The translations under genes and the position numbers were made by a program. From Rotaria sp. Silwood1 (taxonomy: Eukaryota > Rotifera > Eurotatoria > Philodinida > Philodinidae): 64,000 bases of DNA. Below the pieces are notes generated by a model. That model did no database searches and was not told the DNA's origin. It saw only the letters and a program-made list of their open reading frames with translations. Position 1 is the stretch's first letter, and each line of letters begins with the position of its first letter. Location: positions 454,069 to 518,068 of the forward strand of contig CAJNOP010000084.1 in the NCBI GenBank assembly GCA_905250075.1, in the 5' to 3' direction. This document shows positions 1 to 12,505 of this stretch, in pieces.

Positions 1-277
1 TTTCCACGGAATGATTTCATTTCACTCTCATAGTCCGTTGTTAACATTGTGAAAAGACCTCTCACAGAATACGGAATATCGCTAATCATTCAGCTAGGTA
101 ATCCTTCATGTACTTTTTGCAATCATTCCATCATGATTTATATTTCGATGATTGTAACTTTTGTGTTCAAAGAACATTTGAATGTTTCTTTTTTTATGAA
201 ATAAATATACTTTAGATAATAATATAAATGAAGTTACATGTAATATGAAAAAAAAAGATGATCTACGAGATACCAAT

Positions 278-3200
278 TTAACAGGTCTGTAAAAGAATAT
301 GTAAATCGTTAGTATTCTCATTCACTACAGCTAAATCTAGGTTTTTGTCACGGTCAAAATCACCAACGACAACAGAAAACGGACGAGATCCGTAACCAAT
401 CGAAAATTCAATCATATCTGCGAATGTGCCGTTGCCATGTCCGAAGAATAAACCCACAATATTACTACCTTGATTAGCGACGACAATATCTGGTATGCTG
501 TCTTTGTTAAAATCACCCACAGAGACAGAATGAGGAGAGGAACTGGTGCCCGTTGAATATGTCGTTTGATTTGCAAAAGAGCCATCACCATATCCAAGAA
601 AAATACCAAGGTTATCAGAACCATAATTAGCGACGACGATATCCAGTCGACTATCATTATTGAAATCAGCAACAGCCATAGACAACGGTCGCGAAGATGA
701 ACCTGTTGAACACGTGGCTTGAGTCGAAAAAGACATATTACCATGTCCGAGAAAAATTCCGATACTCTGAGAACCCGAATAAGCTACGGCGAGATCCATC
801 CAATCATCCTTGTTAAAATCATCAATGGCAAATGACTGCGGCTGTGACATACTCTCAATTGCGATTGTAGTTTGGTGTAAAAAACCTATATTGATGAACT
901 CTTGAATAACACTTACCGAATCGATATAACTATTGGCGACAACAATCTCCATTAGGGTATCGTTATTAAAATCACCAATAGCTAGAGCTTGAGGATACCG
1001 ACCACCTGGATACGTGAATTGCTCTGAAAAAGAGCCATTACCGTAGCCCAGAAAGACACTTACATCATTACTCTCTCCATTGGCAACAACGATATCAAGT
1101 TGGGTGTCATTGTTTAAATCAGTTAGAGCTATTGAATATGGTTTATCACCTGCTACATACGTGGTTTGATTTCCAAAAGAACCATTCCCATATCCAAGAA
1201 GGACACTCACATTATGACTATTATAGTTGGCTACAACGATATCCAACCGTGCATCATTATTCAAATCACCAACAGCTACAGACTGTGGCCAGTAGCCAGT
1301 TGAATACATGGTTTGATTTTCAAAAGAGCCATCACCATATCCAAGAAGGATACTTACAGTGTCGCCAGCTTCATTGGCTACAATAATATCTAGTCGGTTA
1401 TCATCGTTCAAATCACTAACAGCTACAAAAGATGGATTATAATCAGTTGCGTACGTGTTTTGGTTTCCAAAAGAGCCATTACCATATCCAAGAAGGACGC
1501 TCACATTATGGTCCCAATTATTGGCGACAACGACATCTAGTTGGGTGTCATTGTTGAAATCACCAACAGCTACAGATTTTGGATGACGACCGCTGTCATA
1601 TGGAATTTGATTTGCAAAAGAGCCATTACCATATCCAAGAAGGACACTCACACTATTGTTATCATTATTAGCAACAACAATATCCAGTCGGTTGTCGTTG
1701 TTGAAATCGCCAATAGCTACAGATTGTGGATTACGACCGGTTTTATAATTAATTTGATTCGAAAAAGAGCCATTTCCATATCCAAGAAGGACGCTCACAT
1801 CATGACTACCATAATTACCAACAACAATATCTAGTTGACCATCGTTGTTGAAATCACCAACAGCTAGAGATTGAGGTGACGAACCTGTTGAATACATGGT
1901 CCGATCTGCAAAAAAGATGAAGTTAAACGCAACAAGAATATCTACATTATCACTATTATCATATGCAAGAACAATTTCTGATCGTCCATCATTATTAAAG
2001 TCAGCAGCAGCAATAATCATTGGATTGGAAACAAAGCTAGTTCCAGTATTTTCTTGACCTGTAAACGTTCTGTTTCCATTTCCAAGGAAAATATCTGTAT
2101 CCCGAGTACCGTAGTTGGCAACAGCGATATCCCGTTGATAATCACCATTAAAATCACCAATGGTGATGGATGATGGATGAGAATTTGAGCCAGTACTGAG
2201 CATCATTTGGTTAAGGAAAGAGCCATTTCCACGCCCAAACAGGATACCTATATTATTAGTACCGAAATTAGCAACAACAATATCAAGTCGAGTGTCGTTG
2301 TTCAGATCGTCAACAACAACATATTTTAGTTTAGAACCCACACCAGATGCATAAGTAATTTCATTTTTAAGAAATCCTCTGTTATATTGAAGCAATATGC
2401 CTACATTATTATCTATATTATTGGCAACAACGATATCGAGTCGAGCGTCATTGTTGAAATCACCAAGGGCTACAGATCGTAAATTTTCATCGACCAAATA
2501 CTTGATTTGATCTGCAAAAGAACCATCACCGTATCCAAGAAAGACACCCACATAATTATTATAATAATTGACGACAAGCATATCCATCCAGTTGTCATTA
2601 TTAATATCACCAACAGCTACACATTGTGGAAAACGACCCGTTAAATATGAGATTTGCTCTGCAAAAGAGCCATTACCATATCCAAGATGGACACCTACAC
2701 CATTGTCATTAGTGTTGGCAACAATGATATCCAGTCGATTATCGCTGTTAAAGTCGCCAACAGCTACATATCGTGGAGAACGACCAGTTCGATACCTAAT
2801 TTGTCTCGTGAAAGAGCCATTACCATAGCCGAGGAAGACACTCACATCATCGCTACCATCATTGGCGACAATAATATCTAATCGGTTATCATTATTGAAA
2901 TCACCAAGAGCTACAGATCGTGGACTGTTGCCAGTTGAATAGAATGTTTCATTTCTAAAAGAGCCATTACCATAGCCGAGTAAGACATTCATACTATTGG
3001 CACCATAATTAACGACAACCATATCTAGTCGAGTGTCGTTATTGAAATCACCCACAGCTACAGCATATGGATTAAGACCAGTTGCATACCTTATTTGCTT
3101 TGCAAAGGAGCCATTACCATAGCCAAGAAGGACACTCACATCATGACTAACACTATTGGTAACAACAATATCTGGTCGTTGATCGTTGTTGAAATCACCA

Positions 3201-5908
3201 ATCGCTACAAACCGTGGCATAGTGCCAGCTGAATACCTACTTTGATCCGCAAACGAGCCATTACCATATGCAAGAAGGACACTCACATCATTGGTACCAG
3301 AATTGGCAACAACAATATCTAGTCGGGTATCGTTGTTGAAATCCACAAGAGCTGTATATTCTGGGTTACGACTAGTAGAATATATCGTTTGATTAGAAAA
3401 GCCTTCGTAAGAACCAAAGAGGATGTCAATAGCACCAGTATCATTGCTAACGATGATCACATCTAGTCGATTATCTTTGTTAACATCTCCAATGGCGAGA
3501 GATATCGAAGAATAAGCTTTAGTTGAATACATCAATGGATCTGTGAATGCCCCCTTTCCATTGCCAAGAAGCATGGCTAAATTGTTGATACCGTTATTGG
3601 TGACGACTAAATCCAGTCGATTGTCTTGGTTGAAATCACCAACTTCAATCGAGTATGGAGAAGCAGAATCGATGGAATAGGTAGCTTGGTTTGCAAAAGT
3701 TCCATTATCTTTGCTAAGAAACACTCCTATTTTCTTAATTCCATAAAGAGCAACAGCAATATCAAGTAGAGCGTCGTCATTGAAATACCCAGCAGTAATT
3801 GATTGTGGATGAGAACCAAGACTAGTAGAAAGTGTTATTTGGTTTGTAAAAGTACCGTTGGAATTGCCAAGAAGTATAACAATATTGTCCGTACCATAGT
3901 TAGCTATAGCGAGGTCTAAAGAGTTGTCGTTGTTAAAATCTCCAGCGATCAATGAGGATGGAAAAGAATCATAACCTGTCGTATATGTAATTAGGCTCAA
4001 AAAGTTTCCACCCCCATATCCATAGAATATACCTATACTATGAGTTCCATAATTAGCAATGGCAATATCAAGTAGTGTGTCGTTGTTGAAGTCAGCTACA
4101 CTAATTGAAATCGGACGAGATGAGCCAGTCGAAAGCTCTATTTGATTGGCAAAAGATCTATTGCCGAATCCAAGAAATATTCCGACATTATTAGTTCCAA
4201 AATTTGCGACTGCGATATCTAATATATCATCATTGTTGAAATCGCCAACGACGACCATATTTGGAGCAGAGCCTGTGCCAGTGAGATACTCGTCTGGACT
4301 TGAAAAAATTCCGTTGCTATATCCAATATATATAGCAATGCTGTTAACGATGTTATTGGCGACAACCATATCTAGTAAAGTATCATTATCGAAATCGCCA
4401 AGAGCAACAGATCGAGGACCATAATTGTATTCGATTGGGTTTTTGGCTGTTGGCACAAAATTTATTTCACACTTTTGACCTGAACAACACGTGGAAAGCA
4501 ATGTAAAAATTGATTCACTATTTAAGTGCAATTATTCCTGTGAGATCTCATCTATTAAAAGAATTCCACTAATTCCTGAAATTCAGATAGAGTTTAATAT
4601 GCAGCTTTATCAGCCAAGTCACTTGTTGGTTCTTTATCTCTGTTGTTACTGTCAAGTTGCTTCGAAAAGTAAGTTACATCGTCTTTAAAAATGGAGAAGA
4701 ATGTCAAGTAATACAATATGAATGAGTAGTGTAAGATTGCCTGTAACTACTTGGTTAAATATAATCATCTCTGAACTTTACAATTTATCCTAAGTAAGCC
4801 TAAAAAACATATAAGAAGCGCAGCGAGTGGCCAAAAGTTTGAAATAAACAAGTTTTTGCTCGGTCTGTTCGATTTTTGAACTTTCTGACAGTTCATCGAT
4901 CAAACATTTATTTTTGAGTTCTCATATATATTTCGATCACTGAGAGAGTAGGGTTTGGGGTGTGGGTCTGTATGTAGTCGTAGATCCTATCTTCCTCGAC
5001 GCTCACACCCTCAAGCTCAATAGCTCAAAATGATTCAAAAAAAAGTTTGCAAAAGATTTTTTGCCGTTTTGTTCGAGTTTATTTTATTATTGAACTTGTC
5101 AGCTTGTTTTTCCATTCAAAAAGTAAAAATATAAAGAAAGGATGTTATCATACGCTGGATTCTGAGATGTTCTTTTAGATAAAAAAACAAATTCAATGTA
5201 TCGAATGAGGATTCATAGATAATTTCAGATTGCCAACTCAGCTACTCTCGACCCATATGTAGTGAATATCTCCGTCAAACGTTACGGTATTAAGCTGAAG
5301 ATTTTAACACAGTCTTTCTACTATGGTCTCATCGTATTTTGAAAGTGTCATGTAACATGCATATGCATAGACCAAAATCGCTTTTGAGAAATTTTTGAGG
5401 TGGTCTTAAGTGTCTCAATACTATTTTAGTCGGACTGTGATTCTTTTCTTTTTGCGCACAGTGAGCGACCTATTCAATCTGAAATAGTCATACATATTCT
5501 TTTGAGTTTTTAGTCATTGATTTTCGACAAGATCTTATTTTATCTAGAAAAACAAAAAAAAGATCATACCAGTGGGTTTCGGTGTAGTGAAGCAAACTGT
5601 CAGAACACCGATGGCTATTACTATGAATATATACACAGCACATCCACATGTAGCAATTGAAGATCGATGTCGTTCACAAAACGAAGGTGTTCTAAACAAA
5701 AAATATTCTATATGTCATGATGACTCAGAAGAAAATTAAAAAAAAAAGGAAGTGTTGAAGTTGTTGCCAACTTATTCATTGTATTAGAAATAGTAACAAA
5801 CCTTGGTAAATCAGGTTGATCATGTGTTGATATTCCTCGTTGCTTACTGTCGGCATCAGAAAGTTTTCCAGAAATTGAAGATTCAATTGAGATAAAATCA
5901 TCAGCCAT
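278..5908 (-). CDS. FG-GAP/VCBS repeat single-pass membrane protein, 1,476 aa
   Basis: Three exons on the minus strand: 5908-5802, 5691-5570 and 4479-278. Donors are GTTTGT and GTATGA; acceptors end TTTGTTTAG and GTTGTTCAG. Phases join cleanly to give 1,476 aa. Residues 1-50 are polar (start MADDFISIES), 51-70 form one hydrophobic membrane segment (CGCAVYIFIVIAIGVLTVCF), and from about 77 the chain is 28 repeats of roughly 50 aa. Each repeat carries an integrin-type Ca-binding loop such as GDFNNDTRLDIVVAN, with a YGNGSF motif between loops. The topology suggests a type II membrane protein with an extracellular beta-propeller-like array. FG-GAP/VCBS repeats mediate adhesion or ligand binding in other proteins; the ligand here is unknown. 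The last exon alone is 4.2 kb. There is no in-frame stop, so the gene looks intact. Such proteins are numerous in bdelloid genomes (recalled, not checked). Confidence 0.88.
4950..5016. repeat. G/T-rich ... C/A-rich dispersed hairpin-like repeat, copy a
   Basis: Lies in intron 2 of the FG-GAP gene. A G/T-rich run (GGTTTGGGGTGTGGGTCTG) is followed by a short spacer containing TAGATCCTATCTTCC and then a C/A-rich run (CTCACACCCTCAAG). The same layout recurs at least seven times in the window. Confidence 0.5.
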
Positions 5909-6160
5909 CTATGCCTAAAAAACAATATTCAACAAATTATAGTTTTAAGTAAGTAGTCAGTATTCATTAGAATAGATTCCTATAAATTACCTTTCGAGTT
6001 ATCGATGATGTTCTCTCTACGCTGAAAAGTTGTGAAATTTTGATCAATAGGAAAAGATCTAAAAGGATGGATCAATTGTTTTAGCAATTCTAAATTAGAA
6101 TTCCACAAAGTAAAATATTCGATTTCTTTTGAAATTATTCATCTTATTAAGTTCTATTCA

Positions 6161-7144
6161 AGGGTGATCCAGAAATTCTGAACCGATTAGAATATCAAAT
6201 TTTTCCGTGATGAAACACTTGATTATAAATTTATTTCTCGAGTAGAAAGATGCACTAACACACATTATACAAATGATTTTTTTATTGCACTTAATAGTTC
6301 ATGTACGTATTTAGATAATAATAAGCTGAGAGATATTCTTCACAAAAAAGTTACCCGTGAGTCTACCAGAATAAAACAGAAAACGATCGACCAAGCACAA
6401 TTTGAGCACTTAGTGGACTTACAAAATCACTTTTAAGTCATAATATTATCAATTGTAAATGTCAAACACGTCTTCTCCAGAGGAACAATTTTGTGAACTC
6501 ATTCTTTCTTTAAAGAAAATGAATTCCACTTGAATAGCAGCCAGGATTGCTAATGAATTATTTATTGACTTTCTCATTTTCTACATGAATTGATCTTCTT
6601 ACTGCTTTTTAAAATTGTTTCGCTTTAACAGTTCTTGATATAGTATAACTCGATCTCTCGTTTACTGTTCTCTTTTGCAATATTCGGTTCTTTTCTCCTT
6701 AATGCATCATAACATTCGAGAGAAGTTTTTTCGGAAGACTGTACTTCAACAGCAATGCTGATTGTTATCCAAGTGCGATCCGTTGTTTTAAATGAAAGAA
6801 TGAGACCATAAAACTGTTGCTCTAGAAAAGACGTGTTTGACATTTAGAATTAATTAAATTATGATTTAAAAGTGATTTTGCAAGTCAACTATGTGATTAA
6901 GCTGTATCTGCTTGCTCTCATTTTCTATTTTTATTCTGGAAGATTCTCACAGATAATTTTTTTTCGTGAATAACATTTCTAAGTTTTTAACTTTGTAACT
7001 ATATAAGCTAGTAAAATCTATCAAAAGTCATTTTTTAGAGTGTGTTTCACTGCATCTTTTCATTGTACCAACAAAATTAACAATCAAGTGTTTCACTATT
7101 GAGAATTTAATATTTGAATTAACCCAAAATTTCTAGGTCACCCT
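6161..7144. mobile_element. 984-bp foldback element with arms of about 430 bp
   Basis: The sequence from AGGGTGATCCAGAAATT at 6161 is repeated in reverse complement ending at 7144 (AGGGTGACCTAGAAATT). The match continues, with mismatches and small gaps, through GATGAAACACTTGATT, AGATGCA..ACACA, CCAGAATAAAA, CAAAATCACTTTTAA, ATGTCAAACACGTCTT and CACTTG..ATTGCT to a centre near 6640-6700. No convincing target duplication was found: flanks are TTCTATTCA and CTATAAAAG. It could be a foldback transposon or two inverted copies of one element. The GGGTGxCC terminus recalls Tc1/mariner-type ends, but that is inference. Confidence 0.75.
6625..6843 (-). other. Short reading frame in the foldback arm, mirrored in the other arm
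   Basis: The right arm reads MSNTSFLEQQFYGLILSF from 6843 on the minus strand and stays open for 72 codons. The left arm, on the plus strand from 6460, reads MSNTSSPEEQFCELILSL before a stop after about 24 codons. The two arms therefore preserve the same start of a reading frame. This may be the N-terminus of an ancestral transposase or another captured exon. No family is recognised. Confidence 0.4.
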
Positions 7145-7770
7145 CTATAAAAGATATTGAGTAAACTATACATATACAATGTGTTAAGAACAAATAGCGT
7201 TCATCGAGAACAAATTCACTTGACTCAAAAGTGACGTGATAGAGATATGTACGATATGCTTTACTAGATATATGGGGGTGATCAATTAGAATGTAACAAT
7301 GACTCGTTTCACAAAACCAATTTTTTCGGTAATATAAAATGTATTTTTTATGTTTATAAAGAAAAACTAATTTTTAATATGCTACACGAGGACTGTAGCA
7401 GTTCCAATTCCTATGAGCTGACCTGATTGACAAGTTCAGTTCACAGGCACGAATTTCGCTCTATCATGATAATGCTGATGCTTTTGAATCGCCTGTACCG
7501 CCCACAGAGTATCTAACGATCATATGCTGATATATTTTTCTTATGTAAAGTGCTGTAAAAATTTTTTACTATGAAAATATTTTATGACACTCGTGTTCTT
7601 CTCAATAAGCTTCAATTTTATCCGATAGTCAATTGGAATATAAGTAGAAAGGACTCTCTGCAATCTTTTATAGTTGAAAGCGCAAGCTATAAGGGCTATT
7701 GCGAGCAAATCAGCGGCGTAGCTCCGATACTTCAGGATATTATAGTGTACTAGCGATACTTTCAATAAAA
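7145..7770. other. Intergenic, no gene seen
   Basis: AT-rich sequence with only short chance reading frames on both strands. Nothing recognised. Confidence 0.5.
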
Positions 7771-7774
7771 TGCA

Positions 7775-8160
7775 ACATCGGGGTATAGGCTTGTATGAGG
7801 CGGTATGAATTAGGATCTATCGGTAAAACCGGATGCAACTTGGTGTAGGTGGATATGAACCGATCCACGTCAATATAAGCCTTGAAAACTGGTATCAACT
7901 AGTTTGAACCGATATAAGCCGCTATAATCCGGTAGAAACTCGCCAAAGCCATTATAAATCGATTTTCGCTAGTGTAAGCCATATAAACTGGTTTGAGCTC
8001 ATATATGCCCTTAGGAGCCGCTATAAACAGGTGTATATGCGTGAAAATTAATAGAAGTTAACTAGCGTAAGTTTTATAATGTTAATACCGTTTCATATCG
8101 TCTAATATCGGTTACCAATTACAAGCGGTGAAACGGTGATAGTGATTAACCGTCAGCGTT
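7775..8160. repeat. Degenerate decamer array, period about 10 bp
   Basis: From about 7,885 to 8,045 the sequence can be cut almost without gaps into ten-base units: GTATCAACTA, GTTTGAACCG, ATATAAGCCG, CTATAATCCG, GTAGAAACTC, and later GTGTAAGCCA, CTATAAACAG. The approximate consensus is GTATAAACCG. Units vary strongly, but the TATAA core and CCG/CTG end recur. The flanks on both sides show the same motif with slippage. Confidence 0.6.
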
Positions 8161-8449
8161 GTATCCTTGGTGTAGAAATTCACCAGTATAAATATCGCTG
8201 CTCACGAGTGATATTGGAAATCTAGTATTACTAACCTATAGGCATGTATAATACTTGTACTGGCACATCCATACTGTCTGAAAAAAGGTGTCATAATGAA
8301 TATTTCTTCAGTACCTTGTTCTGAGTCTTTTTTTTAGTTCTAGACATGTTCGCTGGAACTTAGAAAAGGTTCAGAAAATGTTACCCACATTTAGAACCCT
8401 AAATAGTTTAGAATCTTCGCTAAAACTCTTAATGGTTCCTTATGATACC

Positions 8450-8830
8450 TTTGTTTTTAGAAAGGAGGCTATTTATAAGGGTATATTCGTAAGGACATAG
8501 GTATGTGGCTGCAGATATGAAGGTATATTCTATGGAGACACGAACGTTAGTGTTATTGGCCATCAGTAATATCGGCTGAGCAGTATAATAGTAATCATGT
8601 TGCACCTCAAGTATAACCATTAGGATGTAATTCGGAGAGCATCAATATAAGGATATAGATATATGCGTGTAATTGTCGGCGAATCGTGGTAAGGATATAG
8701 TGGTGAATGTTTAGTCATAGAGCTATATGTATTAGCATATATTTATAAGACTACGCGAAGGGTATAGTCCGCTCAGTATAGTTATAGGTGCGTAAAAGAC
8801 ATAATATTGTAACATTGAAGTGCTCTTCAG
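8450..8830. repeat. Second degenerate TATA-rich short-period array
   Basis: Repeated GGTATATTC, AAGGATATAG, AGTATAACCA and CAGTATAATA units spaced at about 10 bp or multiples of it, resembling a diverged relative of the array at 7.8-8.2 kb. The period is less strict and copy boundaries cannot be fixed by eye. Confidence 0.4.
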
Positions 8831-11090
8831 TGGAAAAACCTATGGATAGAAAGTAAGAAGGGTGTGAAAATACATTAGTAACATTATATAACACCTCATA
8901 CCTAGCACAGAAGCATTTTTGTTGAAAAATCAAGCGTGATTAGATTATTGCTCTTAGAATCTGTTGTCAGTCTGATTCATTTTTGAAGATGCTGCATTGC
9001 ACTCGATGGCATTAACCCATCAAAGCGTAATGCTATACTTTCTTTCTTTTACAATGTAGGCATAGAAATGAGAGGTTTGCTATAGCTATTAGTAGGTCTC
9101 AATCAGTACTGAAGCAGTATTCATATCTTCGGCTATTTCATATATAATATCGCATGTAACTTTGACTGTGAAATCTATTTCAATACGAAAGAAAACATTT
9201 TTGTATGAAACTTGGAAAAAAATGAAAGGTTTTCGAATTTGTTTTAGTTTTTGATGCCCTTTCTGGGCTTCGTACTATAGTTTTTTCTTTAATGTACAAT
9301 ACAAAATAGTAGTCTATAACTAAATGTAAATGCACTGACTTTGGTGCATCATCAAAGAAATCTAACCTTTGAAATATTGAATTGTAGTCCAAATACTGTA
9401 CAGAAACGGCTTGCTCACGAATACTTCAACGATTAATTGCAGCTTCTGTAACACATCCTGTGTGACTAGTATACGGTTTTTTTACGACAAAAATAATTTA
9501 CGAACTACATTTCTGCGCTAAACAATTCAGTTAAATACAGATCCAAAGTAGTCAATACACACGGAATTTACTGATGTAATAATACTATTTTTTCCTCGTT
9601 AACATTGCCAAAACGTACTGAAAACGCATCCGTTTTGGTCACGTGAATGATCATGATCGAGTTTTTTTTTGGTATTGATATTGATACTTATTTCGTTTTA
9701 AATCTATCGATTTCGAATATACAATGAAATAATAAAAATGATGACACTTACCATACTTTTTCTTATATAACTAGCGTTTATCTTGTCGTTTGAGTATTAT
9801 TTTCACTCCTGAAGAAGATTATTCTCTACTGAGCAAATATTTTTATACTTGCTTTGCTATTATCTTTTTACACAATTTATAAAAAGAAATATTTTATTTA
9901 TCAGGTAAAAAATATCAATTATTTTCAAATTAATGATGTTTATCAGTATATGTTTGTTTAGCTGGCATATTATGTGCATATGCACATACTAACTTGAAAC
10001 ATGTCTAACGAGAGAGAAGATAAATTAAATTGAAGAAAAAAAACTGTATCTTGGTAACCCAAGCGTGACGTTTCATTCTTTCTTTCTCCTTTCATTGATT
10101 TTGGTTTTCTTTTTCTTTCACACTCTTGTTGTGTGCTAATGAGATACCAATTCAAAACACATGTAAGAGTAGGACAATTACGCAAGAGGTACAGGCAGAT
10201 TTTTTTTCGACGTCAAATTTTATAATACGGAGAAACGAGTAAAGAACTGGTTTCTCTATCGTTTAAAATGTTTAATTAAACTGAGGTAAATGTTGAAATT
10301 TTGATGACAGGCAGAAAATGCTTCTCTTGAAGGTGAAATCTATCGTGTGTTTGTATGAATAACCAAATTTTTTATCATTCTTTAAGTAAGCTATCAACGA
10401 ATAGAAATGAAATTTTGACGAACAACTAAAAGTGTACGTTTGAAGGTGAATAAGTACGAAATGAAAACTCCTACCAAAATCCTTTTTTGAGGTTTGAGTT
10501 AAAATAAGAACTAGACCTAACCCGCTCAATACCAGTAGAAGAAAGTTAATGTTCTTCTAGATATCGAAAATGAAGTTTATGAACAAACATAAGGTCTTAT
10601 AATTATCTTGACTCTTATCGAAGCTTTGAGCAATTTTTTAAAGGATCCGAATTTCTAAGAAATCAAAAATCTATTTTTAATTGAGAATAATTTTGGATTT
10701 TGATTTTGTATTTCAGAAGTCTGATAAAATCAAACGTTCCATAGTAAAAATATTTTCTATAACTATATCAATCGTATTCAAAAGTTTATTTTATGTTTTT
10801 TTATAGAAATCATGTTAATTGGAAGACAAAATTAATTTTCAGACACTTGAATTCTTTCGTATTGAATAAAAATCTGCTCAGTTATCAAGAAATGATTCTT
10901 TTGAAAGGCATTTTATTTTATTTTATTCAACGTTGTATCTCTCTTGAAACAACTTTTATCTAAAATTCGCTTAGTTTAGGTCGATCAATGAAAAGAAAAA
11001 TGAAGTAGAAAACTATCGAATATTTAGACAATTGTCTTTCCTATATGTCTTTAATTCATGTTACCTACAATGCTGTTTTTCTTCTCAAAT
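8831..11090. other. Gene-free AT-rich stretch
   Basis: No supported gene. Reading frames are short and lack splice partners or recognisable motifs. A weak internal duplication around 10,285-10,465 (GAAATTTTGA ... GAAGGTGAA twice) is all that stands out. Confidence 0.45.
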
Positions 11091-11094
11091 TTCT

Positions 11095-11515
11095 TGAATG
11101 TAGATCAATCGATTCCAATAAATTTGATTATTATCAACTATCATCATTTTATTCGTATTGTTTCCCATAAGTTCTTCATGATTATGTTTTAATCTCTCAA
11201 TATTATTTTCAACAAAACTTTTTTTCTTCTTGTCGATATTGAATTTCTTTTGTGATTGATTCAAGTTGTTTTTTCATTGTTGCTCTGTATTTATTGATTA
11301 AATTCGATAGGTTTATAATGTGCTTTTTGTGCTGCTTTTTCAACTTTGTTAATTGTTGTTTTTTTTTTATTGGTCAATTTGTTTAAAAAGATCCAATGAT
11401 GAATCATTTGATTTTTCTAGTTTTTGAATTTAATCCAGAAGTTCATCACGTGTTTGAACTATTTCATAATCGAATTTCATTGATAGGTGTTGTTCAGATT
11501 CTTTGAAATCCTTCA
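11095..11515 (-). pseudogene. Coiled-coil gene fragment, B-box/NHL (TRIM-like) type
   Basis: The minus strand, read in pieces, gives coding-like coiled-coil text broken by stops and a frame change. The first piece includes KFDYEIVQTRDELLD and LDLFKQIDQ; the second includes KKQHKKHIINLSNLINKYRA and MKKQLESITKEIQYRQEEKK. The pattern of Arg-Asp, then Leu-x-x-x-Ile-Asp, then basic heptads resembles the coiled coil that follows B-box zinc fingers in bdelloid NHL-repeat proteins (recalled). No zinc finger or NHL repeat is visible nearby, so this is a decayed fragment. Confidence 0.45.
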
Positions 11516-11520
11516 AAGGT

Positions 11521-11613
11521 TGCTGTGCGTGTGGATGTTTGTGAGTCTTCTCTTCTCCCATACCAATACCGACATTTACATGCATGGCCAAACCCACACT
11601 CATATCCTTGATG
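11521..11613. repeat. G/T ... C/A hairpin-like repeat, copy b
   Basis: GTGTGGATGTTTGTGAG, then TCTTCTCTTCTCCCAT, then AAACCCACACTCATATCC: the same layout as copy a. Confidence 0.45.
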
Positions 11614-11710
11614 GATTAGAAGAAAAAATCTTGCAATACATAACTTCTTGATCTACTAAGTTTTTCTACTCTCTCTTGTAGAACTTTTAAATAAAAAAAA
11701 AACATTCTAA

Positions 11711-12505
11711 CCCTAGAGAAAGTACTGAGTTCAGGGTACCCATGTACTGAGAAAGCTCTAGCAGGGTACCCAGTAGGGGTACTTTGAAAATTCTCAGTAA
11801 TTTTACTGATGTATGTACTGTTTGGGGTACCCATAAAAGTACATTCACTGAATAAGTACCTGCATGGATACACAAGTCTGTAACTTCACTGAGAAAATCT
11901 CGACAGGGTATCCTAAATTTTTCGCGTTCTGTGTGGCGACTATTCATTCACCGTTTTCTTTTTTATGTACGCCTCTATATAAACAACTCGATAAATCATA
12001 AGAAAATAATCGATTTTCATACTAGTTTTTTCTAAATTATTTCTTGACTATTTCTTAGTCGAGGAAATGCCGAGCTTGGTCGTAAATTAAGATCGGACTA
12101 TCCTGAAGTGGTCTACGACCAACTCAAGTTGAGTCGGATCCCGACATTTTTTCTGCTAAGTTTTTGGAGTTGAAAAAATTAATTTGAATAAAGTAAAAAA
12201 AAAATCTAGTAAATTATCTCAAGAAAAAGAAAAAATTTTAAAAAGTCAAAGATCAGGTTCGATCCTGAACATACTGAAAATTTGGTAACAGGGTACTTAG
12301 AAATACTATACAATGGTACCCAATTCAGTACTTGATCAGTACCTTTAGGTACCCAATTACTGTGCATTTTCCAGCAGGGTACTTGCAAAAGTACCACTTA
12401 GGTACCTGTAAGTACCTGCAAGTACTTTGGTACCCAAAAGTTCCTGTGACATACTGGTATCAGGGTACTTTTTTGGGTACCCTTAACTCAGTATATTCTC
12501 TAGGG
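11711..12505. mobile_element. 795-bp GGTACC-rich MITE with TAA target duplication
   Basis: Ends are inverted repeats of about 30 bp: CCCTAGAGAAAGTACTGAG at the left and the reverse complement of CCCTAGAGAATATACTGAG at the right, each followed inward by an AGGGTACCC motif. TAA sits directly outside both ends (11708-11710 and 12506-12508). Both subterminal regions (11,730-11,870 and 12,285-12,485) are packed with GGTACC/GTACTT motifs, and the centre is unique. A 3-bp TAA duplication is typical of PIF/Harbinger elements. There is no transposase, so it is non-autonomous. Confidence 0.7.

Noticed and set aside
1132..4424. Several plus-strand open frames opposite the FG-GAP gene
   Set aside because: They are antisense reflections of the repeated coding units and follow the same period of about 150 bp.
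278..4479. Regular DNA repeats resembling a CRISPR or satellite array
   Set aside because: The period is that of the FG-GAP protein repeats, the copies diverge at synonymous sites, and there are no spacer/direct-repeat boundaries.
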